Assembly: GCF_017916475.1 (NCBI RefSeq)
Contig: NZ_JAFMTB010000003.1
Coordinates: 1-64,000 of the forward strand
DNA length: 64,000 bases
DNA from: Patulibacter sp. SYSU D01012
Lineage (GTDB): Bacteria > Actinomycetota > Thermoleophilia > Solirubrobacterales > Solirubrobacteraceae
Direction of reading: 5' to 3'
Made by a program: the position numbers and the translations under genes. The notes beneath the pieces were generated by a model that saw only the letters and a program-made list of their open reading frames with translations, ran no database searches and was not told the origin of the DNA. This document shows positions 19,822 through 30,234 of this stretch, piece after piece (position 1 is the first letter of the stretch; each line of letters starts with the position of its first letter).

Positions 19822-21218
19822 GAGATCGGCTCCTCGAGCAGTCGGGCGATGGCCGCGGCGGGGATCGGCACCCAGTCCGGGCGGTGGTCGAGCTCGTAGC
19901 GCAGCTCGTAGACGGCCTTCTCGAGCTCGAGGATCCCCAGCAGGGTCCGCGTGCCCGACTCCGTGGCCGGCATGAGCGACGGGTCGATCTCGGCGAGGTA
20001 GTCGCCGAGGAAGGCGTCGCGGGCGCGCTGCTCCCAGTCGTCCGCGACCTCGACCCCGCGCTGCAGGCGCGCGGCCGAGACGGCGTAGGCCAGCGAGCGC
20101 AGCAGGCCGGCCACGTCGCGCAGCGGCGAGCGCTTGCGGCGACGGTCCACGATGGAGCGCGCCGGCTCGCCCTCGAAGTCCAGGATCACCCACGACGGGC
20201 CGTCGTCCGACACGCGCAGCGTCTGGCCCAAGTGGAAGTCGCCGTGGTGGCGGATCTGCCGGCCGGCGCCGCCCATGTGCGAGATCAGGCGCAGGCGGTC
20301 GCGGGCCTCCTCGCCGCGGCCGACGATGGCCGCGAGCCGCTCGTCGTCCGTCGGCAGGTCGACGAAGAGCCGCTCGATCTGCTCGTCGATCGTGGCGATC
20401 ATGAGCGCGAGCGCCTCGTCCGTCGGCTCCTCCGGGGCGAACGCCGGGTCGCTCGCGTCCGACCCGAGCACGTTGTGCATGCGGGCGACGACGACGCCGA
20501 GCCCCGCGAGCTGCGGCAGCAGGCCCTCGGGGTCGGTGGCGAGCTCGTCCAGCACGAGCTCCCAGCCGTCGCGGCCGCCGGGCACGAACCGCTGGGCGAC
20601 GCCGAGCGTCGCGTCCATGAGCTCGCCGGCGTACGAGTACCAGCCGCCGAGCTGCGCGATGTGCGGGAACCCCCGCTGCGAGAGGAAGCGCACCATCTCG
20701 AGCTCGGGGTTCTCCCCCGCCTCGAGGCGCCGGAACGCCTTCAGCACGAGCGCGTCGTCGATGACGACGGACGAGTTGGACTGCTCGGCGCCCATCGCCG
20801 CGACGCGCGGCTGCGCCGCGGGCGGGTCGACGTCCTCGACCCAGTGGAACTCCACGCGGTGCTCGTCGTCGCCGACGACCGTGCGCTCGCGCAGGGCGCG
20901 GGCCAGGATCGCGGCGGCCTCGGGGTCGGCCAGCGCGTCGTAGACCGTGCGGCCGTCGACCTCCTCGACGACCTCGACGTCCCAGCCGGCGGACGCCGGC
21001 CGCGAGGCGAGCGGCAGCTGGTAGACGGAGTGCGTGCCCGCGGGGAAGCGCGCCTCGATCATCGCGACGGCCAGGTCGAGGTCGTCGCCCTCGTGGATCG
21101 GCAGCACGTCGAGGACGTGGACCTGCGCCAGCTCGCGCGACTTCGCGCCGAACCAGCGCCGCTCGGGCAGCCACGCCGCGAGGGTCTCCTCGCTCAGGTG
21201 GGTCGGATCAAGCGGCAT
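19818..21218 (-). CDS. mak: Maltokinase
   Basis: Phosphorylates maltose with ATP to alpha-maltose-1-phosphate, the GlgE donor, linking TreS to GlgE; 466 aa, the family's usual size. Eukaryotic-kinase-like fold: [22 protein letters not shown] carries the phosphate-binding and ATP-lysine part, [13 protein letters not shown] the catalytic loop, and [13 protein letters not shown] the metal-binding DFE. The N-terminal [14 protein letters not shown] is typical of Pep2/Mak proteins. ATG 21218 lies 11 bp inside the end of treS; fusion of treS and mak is common in other actinobacteria, but here they are separate genes. Confidence 0.94.
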   Translation of the reverse strand: MPLDPTHLSEETLAAWLPERRWFGAKSRELAQVHVLDVLPIHEGDDLDLAVAMIEARFPAGTHSVYQLPLASRPASAGWDVEVVEEVDGRTVYDALADPEAAAILARALRERTVVGDDEHRVEFHWVEDVDPPAAQPRVAAMGAEQSNSSVVIDDALVLKAFRRLEAGENPELEMVRFLSQRGFPHIAQLGGWYSYAGELMDATLGVAQRFVPGGRDGWELVLDELATDPEGLLPQLAGLGVVVARMHNVLGSDASDPAFAPEEPTDEALALMIATIDEQIERLFVDLPTDDERLAAIVGRGEEARDRLRLISHMGGAGRQIRHHGDFHLGQTLRVSDDGPSWVILDFEGEPARSIVDRRRKRSPLRDVAGLLRSLAYAVSAARLQRGVEVADDWEQRARDAFLGDYLAEIDPSLMPATESGTRTLLGILELEKAVYELRYELDHRPDWVPIPAAAIARLLEEPIS

Positions 21219-22980
21219 CGGCGTCCTCTTCCTCCTCGGGGGCGCGCAGCAGGAACCAGAAGAACCCGCGCGGCGCCAGGGTCAGCAGGTACGGCAGCTC
21301 GCCGATCCGGGGGAAGACCGTGCGCCCGAACATCTCCTCGGGGTGCCGGCCCTCGAACGCGGACAGGTCCAGCTCGACCGCCTGGGCGCTGCGGGCCACG
21401 TTGTGCACGCAGAGCGCGATGTCGTCCTCGAAGCGCCGCACGTGGGCGAAGATCTTCGGGTTCGACGGCGACAGGGGCTCGTAGGTGCCCTTGCCGAAGA
21501 CGGGGTGCTCCTTGCGCAGCGCGATGAACCGCCGCAGCCAGCGCAGCAGCGACGTCGGGGTGCGCAGCTGCGCCTCGACGTTGACCGACTGGTAGCCGTA
21601 GACCGGGTCCATGAGCGGCGGCGCGTAGAGCTGCGCGAAGTCGGCGCGCGAGAAGCCGCCGTTGCGGTCGCCCGTCCACTGCATCGGCGTGCGCACGCCG
21701 TCGCGGTCGCCCAGGTAGACGTTGTCGCCCATGGCGATCTCGTCGCCGTAGTACAGGACCGGGCTGCCGGGCAGCGAGAACATGATCGCGTGCATCAGCT
21801 CCATCTCGTCCCGGCCGTTGTCCAGCAGCGGGGCGAGGCGCCGGCGGATGCCGACGTTGAGCTTCATCCGCGGGTCCTTCGCGTACTCGGAGTACATGTA
21901 GTCCCGCTCCTCGTCCGTGACCATCTCGAGCGTCAGCTCGTCGTGGTTGCGGAGGAAGAGGCCCCACTGGCAGTTGTCCGGGATGTCGGGCGTCTGCGCG
22001 AGGATCTCGTACATCGGCGTCGCGTCCTCGCGCCGCAGCGACATGAACATGCGCGGCATGACGGGGAAGTGGAACGCCATGTGGCACTCGTCGCCGTCGC
22101 CGAAGTACTCGACGACGTCGGCCGGCCACTGGTTGGCCTCGGCGAGCAGCACGCGGTCCTGGTAGTTCTCGTCCACCTCGCGGCGCACGCGCTTGAGGAA
22201 CTCGTGCGTCTCCGGCAGGTTCTCGCCGTTCGTGCCGGGCCGCTCGTACAGGTACGGCACGGCGTCGAGGCGGAAGCCGTCCAGGCCCAGGTCGAGCCAG
22301 AAGCGCAGCGCGTCGAGCATCGCCTCCTGGACCTCGGGGTTGTCGTAGTTCAGGTCCGGCTGGTGCGCGAAGAAGCGGTGCCAGTAGTACTGGCCGGCGA
22401 CCGGGTCCCACGTCCAGTTGGACGGCTCCGTGTCGACGAAGATGATCCGCGCCTCCTCGTACAGCTCGTCCGTGTCGGACCAGACGTACCAGTCCCGCTC
22501 GGGCGAGCCCTTCGGCGCGTTGCGGGCCCGCTGGAACCACGCGTGGTCGCTCGAGGTGTGGTTCATCACGAGGTCCGCGATCACGCGGATGCCCCGCTCG
22601 TGCGCGGCCTCGATCAGCTCGCGCACGTCCTCGATCGTGCCGTAGTCCTCGTGGACCGCGTAGAAGTCGGCGATGTCGTAGCCGCCGTCGCGCAGCGGCG
22701 AGGCGTACATCGGCAGGAGCCAGATGCAGTCGACGCCGAGCCACTTGAGGTAGTCGAGCTTCTCCGTCAGGCCGCGGATGTCGCCGGAGCCGTCGTTGTT
22801 GCCGTCGAAGAAGCCGCGCAGGTGGATCTCGTAGAAGACCGCGGTCTTGAACCAGAGCGGATCGCTCTCGAACCACTGGGTCGGCGCGGGCGCGGGCGCG
22901 TCCGTCCCGCCGCCGGTGCCGGTCGGGTCGCTGGGCGTCGGCAGGCCGGTGGCCTCGCCGGGGGTCGGCAGGCCGCTCAT
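21208..22980 (-). CDS. treS: Trehalose synthase (maltose alpha-D-glucosyltransferase)
   Basis: GH13 enzyme interconverting maltose and trehalose; with Mak it channels trehalose into the GlgE route. 590 aa. Motifs: [19 protein letters not shown] near the N-terminus, [27 protein letters not shown] (nucleophile), LLAEANQWP (acid/base) and [21 protein letters not shown] Pro/Gly-rich N-terminal tail (1-34) repeats GLPTP. ATG 22980 overlaps the glgE stop codon (ATGA). The C-terminus ends in an acidic run just where mak begins. Confidence 0.95.
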   Translation of the reverse strand: MSGLPTPGEATGLPTPSDPTGTGGGTDAPAPAPTQWFESDPLWFKTAVFYEIHLRGFFDGNNDGSGDIRGLTEKLDYLKWLGVDCIWLLPMYASPLRDGGYDIADFYAVHEDYGTIEDVRELIEAAHERGIRVIADLVMNHTSSDHAWFQRARNAPKGSPERDWYVWSDTDELYEEARIIFVDTEPSNWTWDPVAGQYYWHRFFAHQPDLNYDNPEVQEAMLDALRFWLDLGLDGFRLDAVPYLYERPGTNGENLPETHEFLKRVRREVDENYQDRVLLAEANQWPADVVEYFGDGDECHMAFHFPVMPRMFMSLRREDATPMYEILAQTPDIPDNCQWGLFLRNHDELTLEMVTDEERDYMYSEYAKDPRMKLNVGIRRRLAPLLDNGRDEMELMHAIMFSLPGSPVLYYGDEIAMGDNVYLGDRDGVRTPMQWTGDRNGGFSRADFAQLYAPPLMDPVYGYQSVNVEAQLRTPTSLLRWLRRFIALRKEHPVFGKGTYEPLSPSNPKIFAHVRRFEDDIALCVHNVARSAQAVELDLSAFEGRHPEEMFGRTVFPRIGELPYLLTLAPRGFFWFLLRAPEEEEDADAA

Positions 22981-24908
22981 CGCGTGTCGACCCGCAGCAC
23001 GTGGCCGGCCCGCTCGCCCGGCGACAGCCGGACGTAGTTGCCGCCGATCCGCCAGTCGAAGCGCTCGACGGTGAGCAGGTCGGTGACGGTGAAGGCGGGC
23101 GGCAGGCCCAGCTCCCAGGGCACGTCCACGAGCCCCTCCTGTGTGTTCGTGAAGTCGACGTTGACCACGGTGATGACGACGTTGTCGCCCCGGCGCTTGG
23201 CGTAGGCGACGAGCGCATCGTTGTGGGTCTCGAGGAACGTGAGCCCCTCGAGGTGCTGCAGCGCGGGATTGTCGCGGCGCGCGCGGTTGAGCGTCCGCAC
23301 CATGGGCAGCAGCGGGCCGTCGAGGCGGCGGTCGTGCGCCTCGTACTTCTCCGAGTCCAGGTACTCCTCGCTGCCCGGGCGGACCGGGGTGTGCTCGAAG
23401 CTCTCGAACCCCGAGTACACGCCGTAGCTGGGCGACAGCGTCGCGGCGAGGATGAGCCGGACGGGGAACGCCGGGGGCCCGCCGACCTGCAGGTACTCGC
23501 TGAGGATGTCCGGCGTGTTGACGAACGCGTTGGGGCGGAAGTACTCCCGCTCCTCGCTCGTCGCGAGCTCGGTGAAGTACTCCTGCAGCTCCCAGCGCGA
23601 GTTCTTCCACGTGAAGTACGTGTAGGACTGCTGGAAGCCGGCCTTCGCCAGCGCCTGCATCACGCGCCGGCGGGTGAACGCCTCGGCCAGGAAGATCACG
23701 TCGGGGTCGGTCCTGCGGACCTCGCCGATGAGCCACTCCCAGAACGGCAGCGGCTTCGTGTGCGGGTTGTCGACGCGGAAGACGCGGACGCCGTGGCCGA
23801 TCCAGAACCGCACGACGTCGAGGAGCGCCTGCCACAGGCCGCGCCAGTCCTCGCAGTCGAAGTTGACGTTGTAGATGTCCTGGTACTTCTTCGGCGGGTT
23901 CTCCGCGTACTTCAGCGTGCCGTCGGGGCGGCGGTTGAACCACTCCGGGTGCTCCTCGAGCCACGGGTGGTCGGCCGAGCACTGGATCGCGAAGTCCAGG
24001 GCGAGCTTCATGCCGTGCCGGTCGAGCTCGGCGACGAGCGCGTCGACGTCCTCGATCGTGCCCAGCTCCGGGTGCACGGCGGTGTGGCCGCCCTCCTTGG
24101 CCCCGATCGCGTACGGGGATCCGGGGTCGTCCGGCCCGGCGACGAGGCTGTTGTTGCGGCCCTTGCGGTTCTTGCGGCCGATGGGGTGGATCGGCGGGAC
24201 GTAGAGGACGTCGAAGCCGAGGTCCGCGATGGCCGGCACCTGCTCCGTGACGCCCTTCAGGCCGCCCCACGAGCGCGGGAAGAGCTCGTACCAGGCGCCG
24301 AAGCGCGCCAGGACGGGGTCGGCGAGGACGTCGAGGGCCTCGCCGCAGTTCTGCTCGGAGCGGTCGGGGTGCTCGGCGAGCAGGGCCGCGAGCACCGGGT
24401 CGAGCGCCACCTGCGGGTCGGCGCCGGGCTGCTCGAGCGCCGCGGCGACGGCCTCGATGCGGCGGCGGACCTCGCCCTTCGTGCGGGCGGCGGCGTCGCG
24501 CAGGACGAGCACGCCCTCGGACAGCTCGCCGGCCAGGTCCTCCTGCCCGGCGGCGACCTTGCGCGCCAGCTCCTCGCGCCACGAGCCGAAGCGGTCGACC
24601 CAGGCGAGCACCTGCCAGCGCCACGTGCCCACCGGGCCGTCGAGCGGGAACTCCCCCGCCCAGCGCACGCCGTCCTCGTGGGCGTCGATCGGGCGCATGG
24701 GCGCCTCGCGCCAACGGCGCTCGCCCGGCGGGCGGTAGCGCGCGACGGCGCGGAGGGTCTCGTGGCCGTCGCGGAACACGTCGGCGGAGACCTGCAGGAC
24801 GTCGCCGACGGTGCGCTTGACGGGCACCCGTCCGGCGTCCACCGCCGGGGCCGGGTGCTCGATGCGGATGCGGGACGGCGGGGATTGGGACGATGCGGCG
24901 CTGGGCAC
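22977..24908 (-). CDS. glgE: Alpha-1,4-glucan:maltose-1-phosphate maltosyltransferase
   Basis: Extends alpha-1,4-glucan with maltose from maltose-1-phosphate, as in mycobacteria and streptomycetes; 643 aa. An N-terminal beta-domain ([19 protein letters not shown]) is followed by the GH13_3 barrel: [60 protein letters not shown] (nucleophile), IFLAEAFTR (acid/base) and [14 protein letters not shown] 24908, with GAAGGG just upstream, is preferred. An in-frame ATG at 24956 would abut the divergent malQ start and add 16 non-conserved residues. First gene of the operon. Confidence 0.95.
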   Translation of the reverse strand: MPSAASSQSPPSRIRIEHPAPAVDAGRVPVKRTVGDVLQVSADVFRDGHETLRAVARYRPPGERRWREAPMRPIDAHEDGVRWAGEFPLDGPVGTWRWQVLAWVDRFGSWREELARKVAAGQEDLAGELSEGVLVLRDAAARTKGEVRRRIEAVAAALEQPGADPQVALDPVLAALLAEHPDRSEQNCGEALDVLADPVLARFGAWYELFPRSWGGLKGVTEQVPAIADLGFDVLYVPPIHPIGRKNRKGRNNSLVAGPDDPGSPYAIGAKEGGHTAVHPELGTIEDVDALVAELDRHGMKLALDFAIQCSADHPWLEEHPEWFNRRPDGTLKYAENPPKKYQDIYNVNFDCEDWRGLWQALLDVVRFWIGHGVRVFRVDNPHTKPLPFWEWLIGEVRRTDPDVIFLAEAFTRRRVMQALAKAGFQQSYTYFTWKNSRWELQEYFTELATSEEREYFRPNAFVNTPDILSEYLQVGGPPAFPVRLILAATLSPSYGVYSGFESFEHTPVRPGSEEYLDSEKYEAHDRRLDGPLLPMVRTLNRARRDNPALQHLEGLTFLETHNDALVAYAKRRGDNVVITVVNVDFTNTQEGLVDVPWELGLPPAFTVTDLLTVERFDWRIGGNYVRLSPGERAGHVLRVDTR

Positions 24909-24954
24909 GTTGCCCTTCAGTATCCGACCGTCCCCGGCCCGAAACGTCAACTTC
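24909..24954. promoter_or_regulatory. 46-bp divergent promoter region glgE/malQ
   Basis: The only gap between the glgE GTG and the malQ ATG. On the minus strand a good -35 (TTGACG) is followed 20 bp later by GATACT, which ends 10 nt before the glgE GTG; the spacing is long, so the assignment is tentative. Both genes must share this short region, suggesting joint control. Confidence 0.4.
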
Positions 24955-26196
24955 ATGCGAACCACCCGATCCAGCGGCGTGCAGCTGCACCTCACGTCGC
25001 TCCCCGGCGGCCGGCTCGGTCCCGAGGCGTACGCCTTCGTCGACTGGCTGCAGGCGGCGGGGCAGTCGTGGTGGCAGACGCTCCCGCTCGGACCGCCCGA
25101 CGAGTACGGGTCGCCGTACAAGTCGGCGTCGGCGTTCGCGGCCTGGAACGGCTTCCTGGAGGACCCGGACGCGCCGGTCAGCGCGGAGGAGGAGGACGCG
25201 TTCCGCGCGAAGCACGCGTCGTGGATCGCGGGCTGGGAGGCGTTCGCCGGCGAGGGCGCCGTCGCCGACCAGGTGCGCTTCGACCGCGAGTGGGCCGCCC
25301 TGCGGACGTACGCGCAGGAGCGCGGCGTCCGGCTGATCGGCGACGTGCCGATCTACGTGGCCCCCGAGGGCGCCGACCACCGCGCGCACCCCGAGATCTT
25401 CCGGGAGGGCGTCGTCTCGGGCGCCCCGCCGGACGCCTACTCCGCGACCGGACAGCTGTGGGCCAACCCCGTCTACGACTGGCCGGCGCTGCAGCGGCGC
25501 GGGTACCGCTGGTGGACGGAGCGCTTCCGCCGCACGCTCGACCTGTTCGACATCGCGCGGCTGGACCACTTCCGCGGCTTCGTGTCGTACTGGGCGGTGC
25601 CCGAGACCGCCCCGGACGCCTCGTACGGCCGCTGGTCCCGCGGGCCGGGCCGCGCCGTCTTCGACGCCGCCGCGCGCGAGCTGGGCTGGCGGGTGGACTC
25701 GGACGAGGGGCTGCCGTTCATCGCGGAGGACCTCGGCGTGATCACCCCCGCGGTGGAGCGGCTGCGCGACGACCTGGGCCTGCCGGGGATGGTCGTGCTG
25801 CAGTTCGCCTTCGACCCGGACGATCCGAACGGGCCGCACCGCCCGGAGAACCACCACGAGGGCCAGGTCCTCTACACGGGCACGCACGACAACGACACGC
25901 TGCTGGGCTGGTGGGAGTCCATCCCCGACGCCCGGCGCGACGAGGCGACGAAGGCGCTGCGGGCGGCGGGCGTGGAGGACGACGACCCCGAGTGGGCGCT
26001 CATCCGCCTGGCGCAGGGCTCCCCCGCCGGGCTCTGCATGCTGCAGGTGCAGGACGTGCTGGGACTCGGGTCCGAGGCCCGCATGAACGTGCCGGGCGAG
26101 TCCGGCAGCTCCTGGCGGTTCCGCCTGGAGCCGGGGCAGCTGACGGAGGCACACGCCCGGCGGCTGCGGGCGGCCACCGCGGAGGCCGGGCGCTGA
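24955..26196 (+). CDS. malQ: 4-alpha-glucanotransferase (amylomaltase), compact form
   Basis: GH77 disproportionating enzyme that moves maltodextrin segments between chains. It has [13 protein letters not shown] at the start and all three catalytic Asp/Glu motifs: [10 protein letters not shown] (nucleophile Asp), FIAEDLG (acid/base Glu) and YTGTHDNDT (third Asp). At 413 aa it is about 85-100 residues shorter than the ~500-aa amylomaltases; the [13 protein letters not shown] segment and the loops after the [10 protein letters not shown] region are shortened. ATG 24955 directly precedes conserved sequence. Divergent from glgE and coupled to the hydrolase gene downstream (TGATG overlap). Confidence 0.92.
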   Translation: MRTTRSSGVQLHLTSLPGGRLGPEAYAFVDWLQAAGQSWWQTLPLGPPDEYGSPYKSASAFAAWNGFLEDPDAPVSAEEEDAFRAKHASWIAGWEAFAGEGAVADQVRFDREWAALRTYAQERGVRLIGDVPIYVAPEGADHRAHPEIFREGVVSGAPPDAYSATGQLWANPVYDWPALQRRGYRWWTERFRRTLDLFDIARLDHFRGFVSYWAVPETAPDASYGRWSRGPGRAVFDAAARELGWRVDSDEGLPFIAEDLGVITPAVERLRDDLGLPGMVVLQFAFDPDDPNGPHRPENHHEGQVLYTGTHDNDTLLGWWESIPDARRDEATKALRAAGVEDDDPEWALIRLAQGSPAGLCMLQVQDVLGLGSEARMNVPGESGSSWRFRLEPGQLTEAHARRLRAATAEAGR

Positions 26197-26960
26197 TGCC
26201 GTTCTCCGGCACCCCCGGCGGCGCGCCCGACGTGCCGCCCGTGGGCCCGGACGACCCCGTCTCTCCCCCGCTGCTGCGCGGGCTCGTGGCGCTCGGCGAC
26301 TCGATCACCGTCGGCGAGGGCGAGCCGCTGCAGGGCGTCGTGATGCAGTCGTGGGCGCAGTGGACGGCCGAGGCCTTCGACCTGCCGTTCCACAAGCTCG
26401 CGCGCAACGGGGCGCTGGCCCACGAGATCCTCCGCGACCTGGCCCCGCGGATGCGTGGGGGCTACGACATCGCGTGCGTGTACGCCGGCGTCAACGACGT
26501 GCGCTCCGAGCCATGGGACCCAGACGCGTACCGGCGCACGATGAACGACCTGCTGGTGCGGGCGGGCGACCACGCCGCCCGCGTCGTGGTCTGCACGCTG
26601 CCGACCGACCTGGGCCGCCCGAGCAGCGCGCCGAAGCCCGAGGCGGCGTCGGCGATCGTGCGCGAGCTGGCGGTGGCGCGCGGCGCGCTCGTCGTCGAGC
26701 TGGACGACCTCGGCGGCCGCCGGCTCGTGCTGCCCGACGTCGTCCACCCCACCGCGCTCGGCCAGGTCGAGATGGCGGCGCGGGCCGTCCGAGTGCTGGC
26801 GGGCGACGGCCTGCGGCCCCGGACGGACCCGTGGGACGCCGCCGACCCGTACACCTCGCTGCGGGCGCGACTGGCCAGCGAGCGCCGCTGGGCGCGCGGG
26901 ATGGCGCGGGACCTGCGCCGCCGCGGGATCGAGGCGGCGCAGCGGCGGCTGCGCGGCTAG
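26196..26960 (+). CDS. SGNH/GDSL-family hydrolase
   Basis: 254-aa esterase-like hydrolase of unknown substrate. Block [10 protein letters not shown] carries the nucleophile Ser, block III is YAGVNDVR, and block [12 protein letters not shown] supplies the Asp-x-x-His pair. No signal peptide, so probably cytoplasmic. The Arg-rich C-terminus ([17 protein letters not shown]) is odd for the family. The ATG overlaps the malQ stop codon by one base (TGATG), and GGAGG at 26181-26185 serves as ribosome-binding site, so it is co-expressed with malQ. Deacylation of an oligosaccharide is possible but not shown. Confidence 0.82.
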   Translation: MPFSGTPGGAPDVPPVGPDDPVSPPLLRGLVALGDSITVGEGEPLQGVVMQSWAQWTAEAFDLPFHKLARNGALAHEILRDLAPRMRGGYDIACVYAGVNDVRSEPWDPDAYRRTMNDLLVRAGDHAARVVVCTLPTDLGRPSSAPKPEAASAIVRELAVARGALVVELDDLGGRRLVLPDVVHPTALGQVEMAARAVRVLAGDGLRPRTDPWDAADPYTSLRARLASERRWARGMARDLRRRGIEAAQRRLRG

Positions 26961-27002
26961 GCGCGCCCGCCGCCGCCCGCGCCCCGCCGCGCCCGACCGC
27001 GG

Positions 27003-28043
27003 CTAGGCCAGCCGCCGGCGGACGGCGTCGAGCGCCTCCGCCGTCGTCGCCGTGCCGCCCAGGTCGCGGGTGCGCAGGCCGTCCCCGAGCGCGCCGTCGA
27101 CCGCGGTCTCGAGCGCCGTCGCCTCGGCCTCGAGGCCCAGGCCGTGGCGCAGCATCATCGCGGCGGAGAGGAACATGGCGAGCGGGTTGGCGACGCCCTG
27201 GCCCGCGATGTCCGGCGCCGAGCCGTGCACGGGCTCGAACAGGCCGGGGCCGTCCGGATTCCCGACCGACGCGGACGGCAGCATGCCGAGCGAGCCCGAG
27301 AGCATCGCGGCGGCGTCGGAGAGGATGTCGCCGAAGAGGTTCTCGGTGACGATGACGTCGAACTGCGTGGGGCGGGCGATGAGCTCCATCGCGCACGAGT
27401 CGACGAGCTGGTCGCTCAGGGTGACGTCGGCGTACTCCTCCTCGTGCACGCGGTGCACGACCTGGCGCCACTGGCGGGAGGTCTCCAGCACGTTGGCCTT
27501 GTCGACGGACGTGACGTGGCCGCGGCGCTTGCGGGCCGTCTCGAAGGCGGAGCGCGCGATGCGCTCGACCTCGGCGACGGTGTAGTGGCACAGGTCGGAC
27601 GCGTCGGTGTCCGTGCGCGTCTTCTCGCCGAAGTAGATGCCGCCCGTCAGCTCGCGGACGACGAGCAGGTCGGTGCCGTCGAGCACCTCGCGCTTGAGCG
27701 CGGAGGCGTCGTAGAGCGCCGGCACCGGGCGCACCGGGCGCAGGTTGGAGTACAGCCCGAGCTCCTTGCGCAGGCCGAGCAGCCCCTGCTCCGGGCGCGG
27801 CTTCGCCGGGTCGGTCGTGTCCCACTTCGGCCCGCCGACGGCGGCGAGCAGCACGGCGTCGGCGGCCTGGCAGGCCGCGAGCGTCTCGTCCGTCAGCGCG
27901 GTGCCGTGGGCGTCGATCGACGCGCCGCCGAAGGGGTGCTCCGAGAACGTGAAGTCGCCCAGCTCGTTCAGGACCTCGAGGGTCGGGGCGGTGATCTCGG
28001 GGCCGATCCCGTCTCCGGGCAGCGTGGCGATGGCGTGGGACAT
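27003..28043 (-). CDS. leuB: 3-isopropylmalate dehydrogenase
   Basis: NAD-dependent oxidative decarboxylation of 3-isopropylmalate in leucine synthesis, and of erythro-3-methylmalate in the citramalate route; 346 aa. Seen: LPGDGIGPEI at the N-terminus, VRELTGGIYFGEKTR, SVDKANVLETSRQWR with the catalytic Lys, and LFEPVHGSAPDIAGQGVANP with the metal and NAD contacts. ATG 28043 is the only sensible start. It lies 46 bp downstream of a methyltransferase gene on the same strand and probably ends the leuC-leuD-MT-MT-leuB transcript. It converges on the SGNH hydrolase gene. Confidence 0.96.
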   Translation of the reverse strand: MSHAIATLPGDGIGPEITAPTLEVLNELGDFTFSEHPFGGASIDAHGTALTDETLAACQAADAVLLAAVGGPKWDTTDPAKPRPEQGLLGLRKELGLYSNLRPVRPVPALYDASALKREVLDGTDLLVVRELTGGIYFGEKTRTDTDASDLCHYTVAEVERIARSAFETARKRRGHVTSVDKANVLETSRQWRQVVHRVHEEEYADVTLSDQLVDSCAMELIARPTQFDVIVTENLFGDILSDAAAMLSGSLGMLPSASVGNPDGPGLFEPVHGSAPDIAGQGVANPLAMFLSAAMMLRHGLGLEAEATALETAVDGALGDGLRTRDLGGTATTAEALDAVRRRLA

Positions 28044-28089
28044 GTGGTCTTTCGGGTCGGGGCCGGGCGGGACGCGCCGGCCGGCGTGG

Positions 28090-28848
28090 TCAGCCGCGCA
28101 GCCGCGCGGCGATCTCGTCGGGGTGCTCCCCCGGGCGGTGGTCGGGGGCCTTCGTCGCGTCGATCTCCAGGCCGACGTAGCGCAGCACGACGGCGCCCTC
28201 CGCGGCCTGCATCTCGGCCTGCACGGCCCGGACGAAGTCGTCGTGCGCCTCCTCGGGCAGCCGCTCGAGGTGGCGGCCCAGGACGACGGTGCGCAGGTGC
28301 GCGTACGGGTCGTCGGGCACGACCTCGCGGGCGTCCAGACGGCAGTCGACGTCGACGAAGCCCGCCGCCGTCAGGCGCGCCGCGGTCTCCTCGGGCGTCG
28401 CGAACGTCCACGGGGACGCCCAGCCGGTGAGCGCGGTGGCCCACGGCTCGTGGCCGCGCAGCCGCTCGACGGCGGCGTGGACGGCCGCGACGTTGCCGGC
28501 CCCGGCGCAGCGGGCGGCCAGCCGGCCGCCGGGGCGCAACGCCGCGGCGAGCCGGCCGACGAGCGCGTCGTGGTCGGCGATCAGGTGGAACGTGCCCATG
28601 GACGCGACCGCGTCGACGGGGTCCTCGAGCACCAGGCTCGTCAGGTCCTGGACGAGCAGGTCGACGAGCTTCACCGGCAGCACGCGCCGCGCCGCCTCGA
28701 GCGCCTCGGGCGACGTGTCGACGGCGACGACCCGCCCGCGCGGCACCCGCGCGAGCAGCTGCGTCGTCAGGGCGCCGGCGCCGCACCCGGCGTCGAGGAC
28801 CGTCTCGTCGCCGAGCAGGCCCAAACGGTCGGGGACCGGGACGCTCAC
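28090..28848 (-). CDS. Class I SAM-dependent methyltransferase, trans-aconitate methyltransferase-like
   Basis: 252-aa Rossmann methyltransferase. Motif I is VLDAGCGAGALTTQLL, followed by VVAVDTSPEALEAAR and [13 protein letters not shown]. The C-terminal layout (PWTFATPEETAARLTAAGF, then LRTVVLGRHLERLPEEAHDDFVRAV) resembles Tam-like enzymes that methylate carboxylates such as trans-aconitate. The start GTG 28848 overlaps the upstream methyltransferase's stop codon (GTGA). Because it lies between leuCD and leuB, a leucine-pathway acid (3-isopropylmalate or isopropylmaleate) is a reasonable substrate guess, not established. Confidence 0.75.
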   Translation of the reverse strand: MSVPVPDRLGLLGDETVLDAGCGAGALTTQLLARVPRGRVVAVDTSPEALEAARRVLPVKLVDLLVQDLTSLVLEDPVDAVASMGTFHLIADHDALVGRLAAALRPGGRLAARCAGAGNVAAVHAAVERLRGHEPWATALTGWASPWTFATPEETAARLTAAGFVDVDCRLDAREVVPDDPYAHLRTVVLGRHLERLPEEAHDDFVRAVQAEMQAAEGAVVLRYVGLEIDATKAPDHRPGEHPDEIAARLRG

Positions 28849-29588
28849 GCGGCCGCGGCCTCCAGCGCCGCATCGTCGCGCCAGCCCACGAGCACGGCGA
28901 ACCGCCAGTGCTTGAAGACGCAGTCCGCGGCGGCGAAGCCGGCGCCGCGCAGCCAGCCCAGCTGGGCCTCGACGGACGCGGGGCGGTCGAGCGCCATCCG
29001 CGCGTCGGCCTCGACGCGCTGCTCCGGCGTGATCCCCAGCGCGGCGATCTGCCGGTACCAGCGCTCGACGTTGACGCGGTCGGTCGCCGGCGTGGCACCC
29101 GCGATCTGCTCCGCGTTGACGAACACGCCGCCGGGCCGCAGGGCGGCGAAGGCCCGGCGCGCCAGCTCGGCCTTGCCCGCGTCGTCCAGGTGGTGGATGG
29201 CCAGCGAGGACACGATCACGTCGTACCCCCCGTCGGGCCAGGCGTCCTGCATCGATGCCTCCACGCACTGGACGCGGTCGCCCAGGCCGGCGAGGCGCTC
29301 CCGCGCCTGCGCCAGCATGCCGGGCGCCTCGTCGAGCAGCACGAGCTCGGCCTGCGGCAGCGCGCCGGCGACCGCGGCGGACAGCAGCCCCGTCCCCGCC
29401 CCCAGGTCGAGGACCCGGACGCGGCCCGAGCGCCCGGCCGTGGCGGCCTCGACGGCCGCGCCGTAGAAGCCGTCGAAGGCCGGGATGAGCTGCCGGCGCT
29501 GCGCGTCGTAGCCGGACGACCAGCGGTCGTACCAGCCGGGCGCGGCGGGCGCCGGGGCCGCCGCGGCCCCGTCTGCGGGCGCGGTCAT
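28845..29588 (-). CDS. Class I SAM-dependent methyltransferase
   Basis: 247-aa methyltransferase with motif I VLDLGAGTGLLSAAVAG, acidic motif II LVLLDEAPGML, and DVIVSSLAIHHLDDAGK, where the SLAIHHL stretch is common in small-molecule methyltransferases. The N-terminal YDRWSSGYDAQRR is the usual start of such proteins after a short Ala/Pro leader. It begins at ATG 29588, 10 nt after leuD, and its stop codon overlaps the next methyltransferase. Substrate unknown; it is not closely similar to its neighbour, so the pair is not an obvious recent duplication. Confidence 0.75.
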   Translation of the reverse strand: MTAPADGAAAAPAPAAPGWYDRWSSGYDAQRRQLIPAFDGFYGAAVEAATAGRSGRVRVLDLGAGTGLLSAAVAGALPQAELVLLDEAPGMLAQARERLAGLGDRVQCVEASMQDAWPDGGYDVIVSSLAIHHLDDAGKAELARRAFAALRPGGVFVNAEQIAGATPATDRVNVERWYRQIAALGITPEQRVEADARMALDRPASVEAQLGWLRGAGFAAADCVFKHWRFAVLVGWRDDAALEAAAA

Positions 29589-29598
29589 CGCGCGGCCC

Positions 29599-30204
29599 TC
29601 AGGCGACGGGCGTGGTGGCCAGGGGCTCCGGCGGAAGGTCGAGCGAGCTCGGCTTCTTGGGGCCCTCGGCGGCCTGCTTGGCCTCGAACGCGTCGATCTT
29701 CTCGGCGTCGGCCAGCGTCAGGCCGATGTCGTCCAGCCCGTTCAGCAGGCGGTGCTTCGTCTCGGGGTTGATGTCGAACGGGAAGACGTCGCCGCCGGCC
29801 GTGACCGTCTGCGCCTCCAGGTCGACGCGGGCCTCGCCCGCGGCCGCGATCGCCCGCACCTGCTCCTCGGGCAGCTGCACCGGCAGCAGGCCGATCTTCG
29901 TGCTGTTGGAGTAGAAGATGTCGGCCAGCGAGACCGCGATGATGCAGCGGAAGCCGGCGTCCTCGAGCGCCCACGGCGCGTGCTCGCGGGACGAGCCCGA
30001 GCCGAAGTTCGCGCCGGCAGTCAGGATCGGGTTGCCGATCTCGACGTTCCAGTCCGGCGCCTGCTTGGCGTCGTGGAAGAGGAACTCGCCGAACCCGGTC
30101 CGCTCGACGCGCTTCATGAAGCGCGCGGGGATGATCTGGTCGGTGTCGACGTCGTCGCGGGGCAGGTCGGAGACGCGGCCCTCGATGATGTTCACGGGAT
30201 CCAT
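29599..30204 (-). CDS. leuD: 3-isopropylmalate dehydratase, small subunit
   Basis: Swivelling domain subunit of isopropylmalate isomerase, paired with LeuC; also serves (R)-citramalate isomerisation. 201 aa. Diagnostic: DDVDTDQIIPARFMKR near residue 17 and GANFGSGSSREHAPWAL with the substrate-binding loop, then DIFYSNSTKIGLLPV. ATG 30204. It follows leuC after 30 bp on the same strand. The C-terminal tail (EAKQAAEGPKKPSSLDLPPE) extends past the usual end by about 20 residues. Confidence 0.96.
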   Translation of the reverse strand: MDPVNIIEGRVSDLPRDDVDTDQIIPARFMKRVERTGFGEFLFHDAKQAPDWNVEIGNPILTAGANFGSGSSREHAPWALEDAGFRCIIAVSLADIFYSNSTKIGLLPVQLPEEQVRAIAAAGEARVDLEAQTVTAGGDVFPFDINPETKHRLLNGLDDIGLTLADAEKIDAFEAKQAAEGPKKPSSLDLPPEPLATTPVA

Positions 30205-30234
30205 GGTGGGGTCCTCAGCTCTCGCGGTCGGCGC

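Noticed and set aside
17671-19899. 742-aa plus-strand open frame opposite glgB
   Set aside because: Shadow frame; the minus strand encodes a complete branching enzyme. Many similar long antisense frames in this GC-rich DNA were discarded for the same reason.
22977-24956. Alternative glgE start at ATG 24956
   Set aside because: It would abut the divergent malQ ATG, leaving no promoter space, and adds residues without family similarity; GTG 24908 has a ribosome-binding site.
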